A DNA stretch of 64,000 bases, from positions 31,187,438 to 31,251,437 of the forward strand of contig CM064519.1 in NCBI GenBank assembly GCA_032716605.1, read 5' to 3'. The stretch's first letter is position 1. Each line of letters begins with the position of its first letter. Shown here one piece after another: positions 1-12,330 of the stretch. Made by a program: the position numbers and the translations under genes. Source of the stretch: Paralithodes platypus (Eukaryota > Arthropoda > Malacostraca > Decapoda > Lithodidae). The notes beneath the pieces were generated by a model. It saw only the letters and a program-made list of their open reading frames with translations, was not told the origin of the DNA and ran no database searches.

Positions 1-120
1 AAGGTAGCTAGGTATCTTGTTTACTCGTGGTAATGCTTTTGGAAGGTAGCTAGGTATCTTGTTTACTCGTGGTAATGGTTTTGGAAGGTAGCTAGGTATC
101 TTGTTTACTCGTGGTAATGC
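1..120. repeat. 42-bp tandem repeat, 3 copies
   Basis: Units begin at 1, 43 and 85 with AAGGTAGCTAGGTATCTTG. The third is shorter (36 bases), and copies differ by one base near position 77. The array probably continues left of the window. It directly abuts a family A element. Confidence 0.95.
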
Positions 121-491
121 ATGAGGGGGAGATACTTCTTTGTTCTGGACTCCTCCCTCTCCCTAAAGTTTAGCCCCATTAGTGTTGAGATTTTCAGACG
201 TTTGTTCCTATAGCTTGGCAATTTCAAGAACTTTCCCCCCGTTTTTTTGTCAATATTAGGACCTTTCGTGCCATTTAGGTGTTATTTTTTCCTGGCGAAC
301 AATAGGGAGCCTGTGATTCTAGGAGGAACCGGCCATCGGCCGGGACATTCTTCTACCGAAAAATGTAGAAGTTTATCTCGAAAGGGGGTCAAGGGAGTGT
401 ATTCTTAAAGCTTGATGTAGGTCTAGCAAGGAAGCTAAAAATACACACATAAGTAAATATATTGATCAAAATATAACACCTACCCCCTTAA
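121..491 (+). mobile_element. Family A TTAA MITE (long subtype)
   Basis: Non-autonomous element with the family A layout: ATGAGGGGGAG at the left (a decayed TTAA), the TTTAGCCCCATT block, repeated TTT-AAGAC-type motifs, a degraded GGCGAACAATAGGGAGCC core, a hairpin CCGGCC-ATC-GGCCGG near 331, and TACCCCCTTAA at the right. The hairpin loop differs from the usual TTC while the stem is intact. No coding capacity. Confidence 0.8.
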
Positions 492-1385
492 TACAATATG
501 TACTGGTGTATTAAATACATATCAATGTTGGCTGATAAAGGGCAGCAGCACCTCCTCAAGGTATTAACTAATATACCAATGTAAAGTTGTCCTGTGTCTG
601 TTTGTTGATGCGTGTACGGCCCCCCTCGAGTCCGTAAATCATCCCCCCCGCCCCCTCCCTCCCTTCCGTCTTCCCGTGGGGCATCAAGCTATGTGACGAG
701 GAGGAACGCCAGTCGTGTCTCTCCACCGCTGAATTAAGTGTGGACCGTGGGTTTATATTTAACTAAGGGAGAGAGAGAGAGAGAGAGAGAGAAAAAGAGA
801 AAAAGAGAAAAAGAGAGAGAGAGCGAGTGTGTCTATATATAGCTGGAAGTACTGTTTTATACTCCAACGATTACATAACATGCCGAGTAATTTACATAAT
901 ATTTTTTCCAGGTAAATGTTTAATTACATTTATCTAATATTTAATTAATCTTTGCAATTCGTGTTGGCAAGTTGAACAACAGATGATGTGTGTGGATTTA
1001 CATTTTGTACATATTAATTCATACTAGAAATGTCTGTATCCCGATCAATACTCTGTTTAGTTTCACCTGTGGTTATATTGCCATGGTCTCATCCTGGGTA
1101 CTTAATGTTTTGTAACCATAATATATGCTCTCGCTTATGAAAACGTGGAATTAATACGATGCAGAGACATACATTGTAAAGAATGAACAGTTAATTGTAA
1201 AAGAAACGATACACATACAGAGTGTTTTAATCATGTACTGTATATATGTGTTCTAATTTGAATAGATAAACCGAGGAACTTGTTAATGTGTAACATTTTT
1301 TATTTTGTTTAATAATCCAAGCATTTAATTCTGTGTTGAATATTTATTTTTTCACGGTGTGTCGAATAATCAGGTGAAATAAAAC
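492..1385. other. No gene; unique AT-rich DNA with a GA tract
   Basis: I see no coding signal. A (GA)n tract interrupted by GAAAAA lies at about 768-825. The rest is AT-rich single-copy-looking sequence. Confidence 0.6.
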
Positions 1386-1388
1386 TTA

Positions 1389-1480
1389 GTATACTGTGCC
1401 TATTATACTGTGCCTATTATACTGTGCCTATTATACTGTGCCTATTATACTGTGCCTATTATACTGTGCCTATTATACTC
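1389..1480. repeat. 14-bp minisatellite
   Basis: About six to seven copies of ACTGTGCCTATTAT in perfect tandem. The three overlapping reading frames here are an artefact of a 14-bp unit, which shifts frame each copy. Confidence 0.95.
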
Positions 1481-1640
1481 TCCACCTTCCCTTCCCTTAC
1501 CTATACTTGTCATCAACCTTCCCCTCCCCTACCTATACCTGGTCTCTACTACTCTCTCCTCCCCCTACCCTCCCCTATACCAGTCCTCCCTCCCCTCTCC
1601 TACCTATACCTGCTTTACCCTTCCTCCACGTGCCTGATCT
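1481..1640. repeat. Pyrimidine-rich imperfect repeat
   Basis: C/T-rich tract with repeated CCTACCTATACC-like and CCTCCCCT-like blocks. Low complexity, not coding. Confidence 0.6.
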
Positions 1641-1706
1641 TCAATGACATGTGTGGCTCGTGCTATTAATGTGTTCTCTTCAAGCACCGTGGCCGTTGTG
1701 CAATGG

Positions 1707-1928
<222 letters not shown>

Positions 1929-2170
1929 TGTGTTGGAAGAGAAAGATAAACAATAATAAGGAAAATAAAGTCGGACGAGATTTTTGTTGGAAGGGATGGA
2001 AGAGATTGTTGGGGAAAATGGAGGGAAAATAGAGTATGAATTTACAAATATTATAGCGTTGAATGAAAGAACGGGATGTATTGAAGGGAAGGAAATGAGA
2101 GTCAGAAAATTAGACTACTTTGAATAGAAAAATTAAAAACTGTAATTCAAGAAGATATTGCGAGGGAAAC

Positions 2171-2392
2171 ATGCCATTGGATTAGTATGAGTATATAAAG
2201 AGGGGGGATGATACAGGGATGCCATTGGATGAGTATATAAAGAGGGGGGATGATACAGGAATGCCATTGGATGAGTATATAAAGAGGGGGGATGATACAG
2301 GAATGCCATTGGATGAGTATATAAAGAGGGGGGATGATACAGGAATGCCATTGGATGAGTATATAACGAGGGGGGATGATACAGGAATAAAT
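2171..2392. repeat. 42-bp minisatellite, 5 copies
   Basis: The unit starts ATGCCATTGGATGAGTATAT and ends GATGATACAGGA. Because 42 is divisible by 3, both strands read through as 14-residue repeats, but nothing suggests a real protein. The first copy is the most divergent. Confidence 0.93.
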
Positions 2393-2580
2393 AGGGTGAG
2401 AAGACGGGGGGGTTGAGGGAGGAGAAACGATAAGTAGCTAAGGAGTTTGAAGGGGTGCAGGGAAGAGGTAAATAATTAATGCGGATGGGTGGAAGAGAAG
2501 GAGGAGGAGAAGGAGAGACACACATACAATATAAGAAACAAGGGAAGGGAGAAGGGCAAGAGTTGAGAAGATGGAGGAGT

Positions 2581-2599
2581 GAAGGGGGGGGGGGGGGGA
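2581..2599. repeat. Poly-G tract
   Basis: Nearly uninterrupted run of G within a purine-rich stretch (2400-2650). Confidence 0.8.
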
Positions 2600-2652
2600 G
2601 CTTGATTGACACTGTTGAGGAGATAGACAGGGAGCGAAGGAAGAAGTAGAGA

Positions 2653-2800
2653 CTATAGCAACAGAGATTGGCCAACACCTCCGTCATTTTGGTACCATTG
2701 GTTATATTAGCCTCTCTTGACACTCAATTATCCTCATACCCATAATACTAATTCGGCAATACTGGTTTAGGATGTACAGTTTGATCGAGTAATCTAAATT
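2653..2800 (+). repeat. Family F interspersed repeat, copy 1
   Basis: Shares order and sequence with 49071-49215, including GAGATTGGCCAAC, CTCCG(C/T)CATTTTGGT, ACACTCAATTAT and GGCAATA. No terminal repeats were visible, so the class is unknown. Confidence 0.7.
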
Positions 2801-2893
2801 CTACAATGTCAACAATAAAATATCACCACATTCTTTGATAATTACTACAACATGGCCATCAAGGATAAAGATGGCCTATCCCTCTTACTGCAG

Positions 2894-3045
<152 letters not shown>

Positions 3046-3154
3046 TACAAACCCTAACCATACAATCATAATACATAATACAGTACACATAAAATCACGA
3101 GTAGAAGAGATAAACACAATAGGTAGAGAAGACAAAAAGGTGTAAGAATGGAGT

Positions 3155-3252
3155 TGAGGGAAGGAGGGTACGTAGGGGTGGAGTGGGGTGTATGGAGGGG
3201 TGTGGGGGTGGGGGGTATGGATGGGGTGTGTGTGGGGTGGGGGGGGGGGGTT
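3155..3252 (+). repeat. G-rich low-complexity tract, possible G-quadruplex
   Basis: Multiple runs of 3 to 12 G separated by 1-5 bases, such as GGGGTGTGGGGGTGGGGGG. It meets the usual pattern for intramolecular G-quadruplex formation on the plus strand. Function is not inferable. Confidence 0.6.
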
Positions 3253-3402
3253 ATATAGGGTGTAGTTGAGTGGCATAAATCACCTCCCATCGCAGCATGA
3301 CAATTGTAAACCACCACCTCCCTTGCGGCTCAAACTCCTCACAGTAGCACCCACTAAACTAGGCACTATCGACCCCCGTGCCACCACCTCCATCTTTGTT
3401 GC

Positions 3403-3952
3403 TTAAGGGAGTACGGTTTATGTATTAGTATATTTATATATGTATTTATTCATGTATTTATTCATGTATTTATTCATGTATTTATTCATGTATTTATTCA
3501 TGTATTTATATATGTATTTATTCATGTATTTATTCATGTATTTATTCATGTATTTATTCATGTATTTATTCATGTATTTATTCATGTATTTATTCATGTA
3601 TTTATTCATGTATTTATTCATGTTTGAGTTTCCTCTAGAACTCCACGAAGCTTAATGACATACTGTATGTTCAAGATCCCTCTTCGACATGAATGTGTAC
3701 ATTTTGTACACAAGTTGTACAATAATGGATCGGCCGAAGGCTGGTTCTTCCAAAATTACAGGCTCGCTATCGCTCGCCAGGACAAAATCGACACTTATAT
3801 TACACGAAAGGTCTTGATATTGATAAATTCAATGGGACAAAAGGGCTTCAAAATGACAAACTATTTGGGCGAACGTCGGATATTCTAAAGACTAACGGGG
3901 CTAAACCTGAGGGAGAAGGTGATCCATAAAAAGCCACTACCTCCCCCTTTAA
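3403..3952 (-). mobile_element. Family A MITE expanded by an internal 12-bp minisatellite
   Basis: Element boundaries are TTAAGGGAG at 3403 and CTCCCCCTTTAA ending at 3952. Between them in reverse orientation are TCCTCTAGAACTCC, a degraded hairpin (CGGCCGAAGGCTGG), the core GGCTCGCTATCGCTCGCC and GGGGCTAAAC. Normal copies are ~335-390 bp; this one is 550 bp because its AT-rich arm has expanded as a 12-bp array (3420-3622). Confidence 0.85.
3420..3622. repeat. 12-bp minisatellite inside a family A element
   Basis: About 17 units of GTATTTATTCAT, with two TATATATGTATT-type variants. In other family A copies the same position holds single-copy AT-rich sequence such as CATGTATTCAT (25482 and 50942). 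Confidence 0.95.
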
Positions 3953-4057
3953 AGCCTCCCTCTCTTGCTACCCCGTTACTCAGCCATTCCTCATCCCTAC
4001 CCAGTGACACTACTCCCTCGGGTCCTCCAATCCCTCCTTTACCTCCCCCTGCTGTCC

Positions 4058-4270
4058 TATAACCTGTTTCAAATAAGTAGGCCAAAATGCTTGTACATTA
4101 AGCTCTATAACTCATAAACGACTCAAGTAATCGAGCTAACATTTCTACCATTCGGGAAGGGTCCACCTGGGAATAGGCGTGGACAATTACAGCCCATTTG
4201 CTTTAGCCCTTTTGGAGTTACAGAAGTTAGGGTTCACGGTTTCTGGCCTACCTATTTGGAACAGGGTATA
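4058..4270 (+). mobile_element. Family E MITE, copy 1
   Basis: Termini are inverted: TATAACCTGTTTCAAATAAG at the left against CTATTTGGAACAGGGTATA at the right. Internal blocks shared with the other E copies are AACTCATAAACGACT, ATTTCTACCATT, GGGAAG and TTTTGGAGTTACAGAAG. No ORF. Confidence 0.75.
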
Positions 4271-4580
4271 GCTCCCTCTTTGGTTCTCTCTCGTCCTATT
4301 CTGTCCTCTCCTTATTCCCCATCACCCTCCTGGATATGCCTCCTCCCCCCCCCCCCCCCTCTCTCTCTCTCTCCCCTCAAATCTACTCCATTTTTGTCCT
4401 GTGCTGTCCTTTTCTTCCACTCTTTGTTATGTGGGATTCTGCTATTTCTGCTAAAATGAACTCCTGACCACCTCGCTTGGATCGCAAGGTCTGTATAATA
4501 AGTGTATCTACATAAATTTACGTAAAAAACTTCCTCTCGTCCCCTATCTTACTACCTTTTACTTCATTATCTTTCCTTTA

Positions 4581-4805
4581 ATTGACCACTTGCAAGTTTC
4601 AGGCTATAAGGAAGATGGAGCCGTACACATCAATATTAAACAGAAATGTACTAATAATATTGGTATCGGATGGGTGGAAAGTATGTTGAAGTTGATTTTA
4701 TATATTCATAAATACACTACAACTGTATTTTAGCTGGTAATTCTGCTAAATATCTGTGTCTATTGCTCCAACTTCCTTTTAGCCTGTAACTCGCAAGTGG
4801 TCAAT
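4581..4805 (+). mobile_element. Family D MITE, complete copy
   Basis: 225 bp with ~40-bp imperfect terminal inverted repeats: ATTGACCACTTGCAAGTTTC at the left, and AACTCGCAAGTGGTCAAT at the right, which is its reverse complement with two changes. Between them is a single TTTTAGCTGGTAATTCTGCT segment, the one amplified in the copy at 48296. No clear target duplication. Superfamily not recognised. Confidence 0.8.
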
Positions 4806-4879
4806 TCCACAGTCTGTATTGTCCTCTATTGCTATCTTAACCTTTGTCTCCGCCCTACTATGCATTATTACCCTTATCG

Positions 4880-5460
4880 CCTCGTTACTACTCCTTTGGA
4901 ATCTACTATCCTCCATATTCTTGCCTCTCTTGTACTTTTATGCTTCCCCTGTTCCCCACCGTTCTCCCCTCTCCCTCTCGTCTCTCCTCCTCTCTTAATC
5001 TTCTCACCTTGCACCCTTTTTCTTCCCTCCCCTCCCATACTACCCTTACCTTTAATTTTATATAATGTCTCATTTACTCCTATTTCATTCTTATTTACAA
5101 TTGTTATCCTATAAATTCCTAGAAATGAAACATAATTGATTGTCTAAAATTAAGTTTTCTTTGTAGTGTCTACCCATTTCGATTTCCTTTCCCCATTTCA
5201 CTGAGCTGCTGTTATTTTACCAATATAATTGATTGTGTCCAATAATAATTGGTCATCACACTTGTCTTTATATATTCTTCACTTTATCCTAATCTGCTCC
5301 TCAAATACCAACTAACATTACCCTCTACATCTATATAGCTATGCCTACCTTCCACTTCAACATTTCTCCCATACCCCTCACTCCTTGGCTCCCCTTGACA
5401 GTTATCCCCTCCACCCCTTCCCCCCACTCCCTCCCCTCTACCCCACACGGGCACATACAT
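4880..5460. other. Pyrimidine-rich DNA, no gene
   Basis: C/T-rich, purine-poor plus strand with CCTCTCC-type blocks, strongest at 4930-5060 and 5330-5450. Apparent ORFs are compositional. Confidence 0.6.
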
Positions 5461-5607
5461 CACTGAAAAGGTCGTAAATAAGCCTCAAGTTCACAATTAG
5501 GGTCTTCATTGATCACGCAAAAAATAGAATAGGAGAAAAAGGGGTGGGAGTAGAGGGGAGGGTTGAAGAAGTAGGGAGGCAGGGAGGGAAGGAAGGGTGC
5601 CCGAGTG

Positions 5608-5982
5608 TTAAGGGAGTCCACCTCGTTTTTTTCTCTTTATATTCCTCTCTCTTTGGCTTGTATCCATTCGCCCGCATTCAGCCTACGGTTTTAAGACGTT
5701 TACCCCCATCCAGGTGTCAATATTTTCCTGGCGAGCGGTAGTGAGCCAGCATATATATATTATTGGTTTGATAGCAAGCTAGATTTGTAAATTTTTCGAT
5801 AGAAAAATTTCTCCGGCGAAGCCGGATTTCTCCATACAATGCTGGCTGGCTATCGCTCGCCAGGAAGAAATCGACACCTGGATGGGGATACACGTCTTAA
5901 AACAGTTGGCTGAATGGGGCTGAATGGATAAAAGCGAGAGAAAAGGAGAGACAGAGAAAAAAAAGCGCGTGACCCCCCTTAA
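5608..5982 (+). mobile_element. Family B fold-back MITE
   Basis: TTAAGGGAGTCCACCTC at the left and GTGACCCCCCTTAA at the right. The left half contains GGCTTGTATCCATTCG, TTTTAAGACGTTTACCCCCA and CCTGGCGAGCGGTAGTGAGC; the right half repeats these in reverse complement. A central hairpin CTCCGGC-GAA-GCCGGAT lies near 5812. Some positions are decayed, such as GCTGGCTGGCTATCG. Confidence 0.88.
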
Positions 5983-6157
5983 CCACCCTACACAACACTA
6001 CACTTTCCCTTTCTTTCGGGCTACATAAGCGAGGATGGTGCTTATAAAAAATACTGTTGGCTCTACATTGTTGCAAAGATTGTTCCACGCGTTGGAAACT
6101 GTGGGTTTACGAACCGAGTGAAGGGCTTCCCAAGGAAAAGTAACTTGGGGTTGTATA

Positions 6158-6372
6158 CTATAGTCTATTCGCTGTAAGTAGGCGAAAAATCATGACCTCT
6201 AATATCTGTAACTCAAAAACGACTAGAGTAATCGAGCTAATATTTCTACCATTTGGGAAGAGTCGGTCAAGAAAGAGATGTGGAAATTTGCAGCCAATTT
6301 GCTCTAGCCCTTTTTGAGTTACAGAGGATAGAGGTCATGATTTCTCGCCTACTTACAGTTAATAGACTATAG
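6158..6372 (+). mobile_element. Family E MITE, best-preserved copy
   Basis: Ends are inverted: CTATAGTCTATTCGCTGTAA at the left and AATAGACTATAG at the right. The inverted match continues inward through GTAGGCGA, ATCATGACCTCTA and CTGTAACTCAAAAA, about 65 bp per arm. The centre is ATTTCTACCATTTGGGAAGA. Confidence 0.85.
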
Positions 6373-6506
6373 CGGTAGTGCGGTTGTTGGCAGTAAATAC
6401 CGTCCATTGTCAGCTGTCCGAATAAGGAATACTAATGCCTCTTTGTTAGGGCTCGGTGAAACTCTCTTATCTTGCTCCAAGCGTGTACTGGGGTTATAAC
6501 GCGGTC

Positions 6507-7588
6507 AATTAAAAGACCCTGCGTGTTGATATAGATACTTTATGTTCTCTAAAAGACCCTGCGTGTTGATATAGATACTTTATGTTCTCTAAAAGACCCT
6601 GCGTGTTGATATAGATACTTTATGTTCTCTAAAAGACCCTGCGTGTTGATATAGATACTTTATGTTCTCTAAAAGACCCTGCGTGTTGATATAGATACTT
6701 TATGCTCTCTAAAAGACCCTGCGTGTTGATATAGATACTTTATGTTCTCTAAAAGACCCTGCGTGTTGATATAGATACTTTATGTTCTCTAGTAAAAGAC
6801 CCTGCATGTTGATATAGATACTTTATGTTCTCTAAAAGACCCTGCGTGTTGATATAGATACTTTATGTTCTCTAAAAGACCCTGCGTGTTGATATAGATA
6901 CTTTATGTTCGCTAAAAGACCCTGCGTGTTGATATAGATACTTTATGTTCTCTAGTAAAATACCCTACGTGTTGATATAGATACTTTATGTTCTCTAAAA
7001 GACCCTGCGTGTTGATATAGATACTTTATGTTCTCTAGTAAAAGACCCTGCGTGTTGATATAGATACTTTATGTTCTCTAAAAGACCCTGCGTGTTGATA
7101 TAGATACTTTATGTTCTCTAGTAAAAGACCCTGCGTGTTGATATAGATACTTTATGTTCTCTAAAAGACCCTGCGTGTTGATATAGATACTTTATGTTCG
7201 CTAAAAGACCCTGCGTGTTGATATAGATTTGTTCGCTAAAAGACCCTGCGTGTTGATATAGATACTTTATGTTCTCTAGTAAAATACCCTGTGTGTTGAT
7301 ATAGATACTTTATGTTCTCTAAAAGACCCTGCGTGTTGATATAGATACTTTATGTTCTCTAGTAAAAGACCCTGCGTGTTGATATAGATACTTTATGTTC
7401 TCTAAAAGACCCTGTGTGTTGATATAGATACTTTATGTTCGCTAAAAGACCCTGCGTGTTGATATTGATACTTTATGTTCTCTAGTAAAAGACCCTGCGT
7501 GTTGATATAGATACTTTATGTTCTCTAGTAAAACAATTAAAAGACCCTGCGTGTTGATATAGATACTTTATGCTCTCTAGTAAAACAA
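6507..7588. repeat. 40-bp minisatellite, about 26 copies
   Basis: The unit begins AAAAGACCCTGCGTGTTGAT and ends CTTTATGTTCTCT. Some units carry an extra AGTA, making 44 bp, and 40- and 44-bp forms partly alternate. One unit is deleted internally near 7228. CAATTAAAAGACCCTGCG occurs at both the first and the last unit. Confidence 0.97.
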
Positions 7589-7777
7589 ATACAAATGTTC
7601 ACAAGTTATTGGAGGAATGAAAATGTAAACAGATATTTCATATGGACATTATTTGTATCTGCCTCTCACCGCTATGAGTAGCAGAATCATTTTCCGGTAC
7701 GATATTTTGTTGTAAGGTTTTAAACTCTGAAATTGGAATGACATTTTTTTTTCGGCGTTTGTGTTGGAATAATGAGA

Positions 7778-7995
7778 CTTAGGCGGTATCACACGAGCGC
7801 TTTTTCACTCAACATTTAACCTCAACACTGGTCTGACAGCTTATGAGGTCGACATTTAAAATATTTCGGTCACTTAAATTCATTTATCAACAGTCTAGTT
7901 TCCGATACCAGGGCAAAATATTCTAGAAAAGTTGCCAGAAAAATTTTGATCATCGGATGTTGACTATAAAAGCCCTCGTGTGATACCGGCTTTAA
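7778..7995 (+). mobile_element. Family G MITE, complete copy
   Basis: About 218 bp with ~38-bp terminal inverted repeats: GGCGGTATCACACGAGCGC at the left, and CCTCGTGTGATACCGGCTTT at the right. The arms continue inward through TCAACAT and ATGTTGA. A related end is found at 60001. Superfamily not recognised. Confidence 0.8.
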
Positions 7996-8102
7996 CTTGT
8001 CAAACGTAGCGGCATGACTTGGATAAGGTCACGCCACAACGTGCCCTTTGCGCCAAGACTACGTTAACCCTGGACAAGGACCAATATACTGTATACTATA
8101 AG

Positions 8103-8104
<2 letters not shown>

Positions 8105-8177
<73 letters not shown>

Positions 8178-8184
8178 GTCCTCT

Positions 8185-8274
<90 letters not shown>

Positions 8275-8372
8275 TCTCTCTCTCGCTCTCTCTCTTCTCT
8301 CTCTTCTCTCTCTCTCTCTCTCATCTCTCTACTCTCTCTCTCTCTCTTGCACTCCCATTTCTCTTAACTTCT

Positions 8373-8421
<49 letters not shown>
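8105..8421. repeat. (CT)n microsatellite with interruptions
   Basis: About 317 bp, broken by TCGTCC, TCATCTC and a non-repetitive patch around 8348-8375. Confidence 0.97.

Positions 8422-8422
<1 letters not shown>

Positions 8423-8452
<30 letters not shown>
8423..8452. repeat. Poly-T tract (30 bp)
   Basis: Uninterrupted T run directly after the CT tract. It could be the reverse-strand poly-A of an old retroposon, but no body is recognisable. Confidence 0.9.
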
Positions 8453-8455
<3 letters not shown>

Positions 8456-10930
8456 TACTCTCATAGGCTGAGAGCTTGTACATTCTACCGCCCAACACGG
8501 TGAAGCCAGTGAGGTCTCTTTCCAGTATAAGGAGTGATACATGTGAAGCCCTGGACAACAGAGGAATTCGTTCCAGCAAGGTCCGCTCAATATTTCAGTC
8601 CTATATCTCGATTTTACTACGGTCCATAAACACTTTTTTCCTCAAAGGCAATCCAGGTGATAATTTTGAATATTCATATGACGAAGGTAATGATTTAACA
8701 ATAGGCTACATAAATGTCTGGCGTGCATATGTTTGCAAACTTTGTCGGGAATAATTATGAATGCCACTCAATTATATTCCTAATTGGCTAAGTAACCTAC
8801 CGCATTGAACAGGGTGGAGGGTCCGCACCTTATCTGGATGTTGCCAGATGGGCTAAGGTGAAATATGACGACCAAGAACAAACACTACTCTAAAAAAAGC
8901 GCCGGATCTTTCGGTTGATAAGGAGGAGAGATAGCAGTGTAAGATAACGGTGGTTGGTACATGTGGCTGTAATGAGAGATACTGGCATTTGTTACAGTCT
9001 ATGCACTATTCGGAAGGCATACACACTGGAATATTAATAACCGTAATTCTCAGCATATGCGAAGGGTGTTGCCTATCCGACATGGAACTATAGTATAGCA
9101 AATTTATGATTTGTGTTTAAGGATATAATTATAGACTGTATATACTGTATATATATAATTTCTGATATATACAAAACAATTATATAACACTAATTCATTG
9201 ATCTGAAAAGTTCCTTGTGTGGTAAAGTCTATGAATATAGCCGTAGGTTATTCACTGCCTTGATAAAAAGTGTGCCTTGTTATTTTTAATCGAAAAAATA
9301 CCATATGGTGGAACCGCTAGCACAGCATTATGTTGCTTACTGCTTTAATGCAAGGCCTTGTTTGTTGTTTTCGAACAAATCTCGAGAGACGCAATTTCTA
9401 AACCAGCATATGTTGGATCACAATAGCAAATTATATATTGCCATTTCTTACTAACTACAGTATACAGGATGTTAAATTATATCAACCGTTACTTACCGGT
9501 ACTGCATTAAGATAAATATACAGCATCATTATTTGATTATAAGATTCATAAATATATAATTACATAATGTTGATTTTATTTTAACGGATAGGAGTCACTT
9601 TGATATGCCATTTGATTGGAAAAAACGAAATAATAGCCTTTCGCTTTCTGAAGTGCAATAACGAAGACCAAAGCCATACATTACTGGTTGTACAAAAATC
9701 AGTAGGCATCAATTACCTCTTTCATAACACAAATTATAATAATATGGCCTCTCCTTATTTACTGAGTAATAACGGAAGGTGACAATACACGTATTTTTAA
9801 CATCTTATAGTCGAAACCGTGAAACAATTGTCTATATTAAGATTCCCGCACCGTAACGAGATAATGCCAGACTTAACATATGTGCATGCATTAGAGGATA
9901 AGTAGCATTCGTCACTCCTCATTCTGTATTCTGATCCCGCACCAGCTCTTTCCTGTTATTACCATTGAAGAGAGGCAAAGATAATAATAACTATTGTCAT
10001 ACTATTTTTGTATTTTAATATCACCAATATTTTACAGTTCACACAATCACCTACAGTGATAATTGGTACAAATGCTATTGAACGATTATAACAGTATGAT
10101 GTGATACTTTGAATCATTCCCTCGAATCAGTGTTTTCACTCAATGTTAAGAGTCTCAAGTTTATCATAATACAGTGTCCATCTACTAGTGCCGAGCACCA
10201 AAAGGGCTTTGGCCTGGGAGGCTGTTGTCAATTTTTGTATCGATATGTGTGTACCTAGCCAAAATAAATGTAAACCAACTTGGTTTAAACTGCTACAACG
10301 TTCTGGCATATCACTATCATTGTAGAAAAACAGAAAATATAGAAGCGGTATTGCATTTTGAAGAATATCGGCTTGATAAGAAATAGTGATGTGCAATGTC
10401 CGAATAGCACCAACTTACGTGACACAATAAGACTTTTTTTGACGGGATCCACATTATTATTTTCGCTGGCAGTAAATGTCATTAGCAGGGTTAACGGTCA
10501 CCACGTTCATAAGTCAAATAGACCACAGTCATTTCGCCTACGTCGATAGTTGAGTCGACCAAACCGAACTTAACCTAAGCGAACAGTACCGTTTTGAGTA
10601 GTTGGTACTTGAAACATTGTAATTAAAGTATCCAAGGACCAAACTATTTTTTATTTTACTAACCTAGTTAATCCTTCCAGACCGACGATATATTCACTTC
10701 AGTGTGTTTAGGCTATTACTACATCGTTTTAAATGTATGGAATGAACCTCTCTTACCCATTAAATTTCAATCAACCTACATTATCCTTTCTTACCTCTTT
10801 ATAAACTTAAACATTTGTTACTCAGATTTTTTTAGAGTTTCTCGTGGTCAAAAGTTAAAAAAAAATATGTAAGGGTTACGCAAATTAGTTAGTATAGAAT
10901 TCATGATATATTAAGCTAAACCATCTTTAT
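8453..10930. other. Unique AT-rich DNA, no gene recognised
   Basis: About 2.5 kb without a repeat, RNA gene or convincing exon. The short ORFs (the longest ~92 residues, at 8476-8754) show no recognisable domain, splice context or compositional signal. This is the largest repeat-poor part of the window and could be intronic or intergenic. Confidence 0.55.
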
Positions 10931-11049
10931 CTGTGTACTATAGTGTCTTTATACGCTCGTCTAGTCTGCCTGGCGCTTTGTTTACGTTTTACCCTCAACA
11001 CTGGCCATGCTTATTCTCACTCGCAACCCCTCTCCCTCCCTCCCACTTC

Positions 11050-11640
<591 letters not shown>

Positions 11641-11700
11641 CTATGGGGTAGGAGGAGAAGGTGGAGGAAGAGGAGGTGGAGGAGGAGGTCTAGGAGTGGA
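11641..11700. repeat. GGA-rich low-complexity tract
   Basis: Imperfect GGAGGA/GGTGGA repeats on the plus strand. Confidence 0.7.
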
Positions 11701-11804
11701 GCTGGTGGTCAGTCCTCCTCCGTTATCACATCATTAAGTGGCCTGTCTGCTGCAGAATCTTTTACTTCGTCGGGGGATCAACACGGAAAATGAGGCGTGG
11801 CTGG

Positions 11805-11965
11805 TTCAAGGAGGGGAGGGGAGGGATGAACAAGGAGGGGAGGGGAGGGATGAACAGGGAGGGGAGGGGAGGGATGAACAGGGAGGGGAGGGGAGGGATG
11901 AACAGGGAGGGGAAGGGAGAGATGAACAGGGAGGGGAGGGATGAACAGGGAGAGGGAGGATGGCC
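11805..11965. repeat. 24-bp G-rich minisatellite
   Basis: About six copies of a unit containing GGAGGGGAGGGATGAACA, with GGGG/GGG spacing that could support G-quadruplexes. Frame-compatible ORFs on both strands are artefacts. Confidence 0.9.
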
Positions 11966-12330
11966 AGATAAAGGAAGGGTGAGAAAAAGAGAACATTGAG
12001 TGCTGCAATGAAAATCTACGAGGGTGGGTTGTTGTTGAAGATGTATTTATTTTATACTAGCCATCTGGGCATAAGTCCTCCTAGGGCTTGAGGCTGGGTA
12101 TAGTGTTATAATAAATATACTAACGGCAATGAAGTGCTTATATAAGATTCGAAAAGAGAATAAGTAGCTATATATCAACTATGTTTATTGAATAGTTACG
12201 ATGATAATGAACTTCCAGGGAATATATTTAGGTTTTGTGGTCGTGATCTGCGCACAGGCTTGTCGACCAGGCCGAGAGAAAGGTCTGCATGTTGCCTCAA
12301 AACAGATCCCATCAAAGTAGTAAACAAGGG

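Noticed and set aside
2133..2723. 196-residue minus-strand ORF with FLYHPPSLYTHPMA repeats
   Set aside because: Produced by a 42-bp minisatellite whose length is divisible by three, with an equivalent ORF on the other strand; no signal peptide, domain or splice context.
6507..7588. CRISPR-like array
   Set aside because: Units are contiguous 40/44-bp repeats without unique spacers, in a eukaryotic context.
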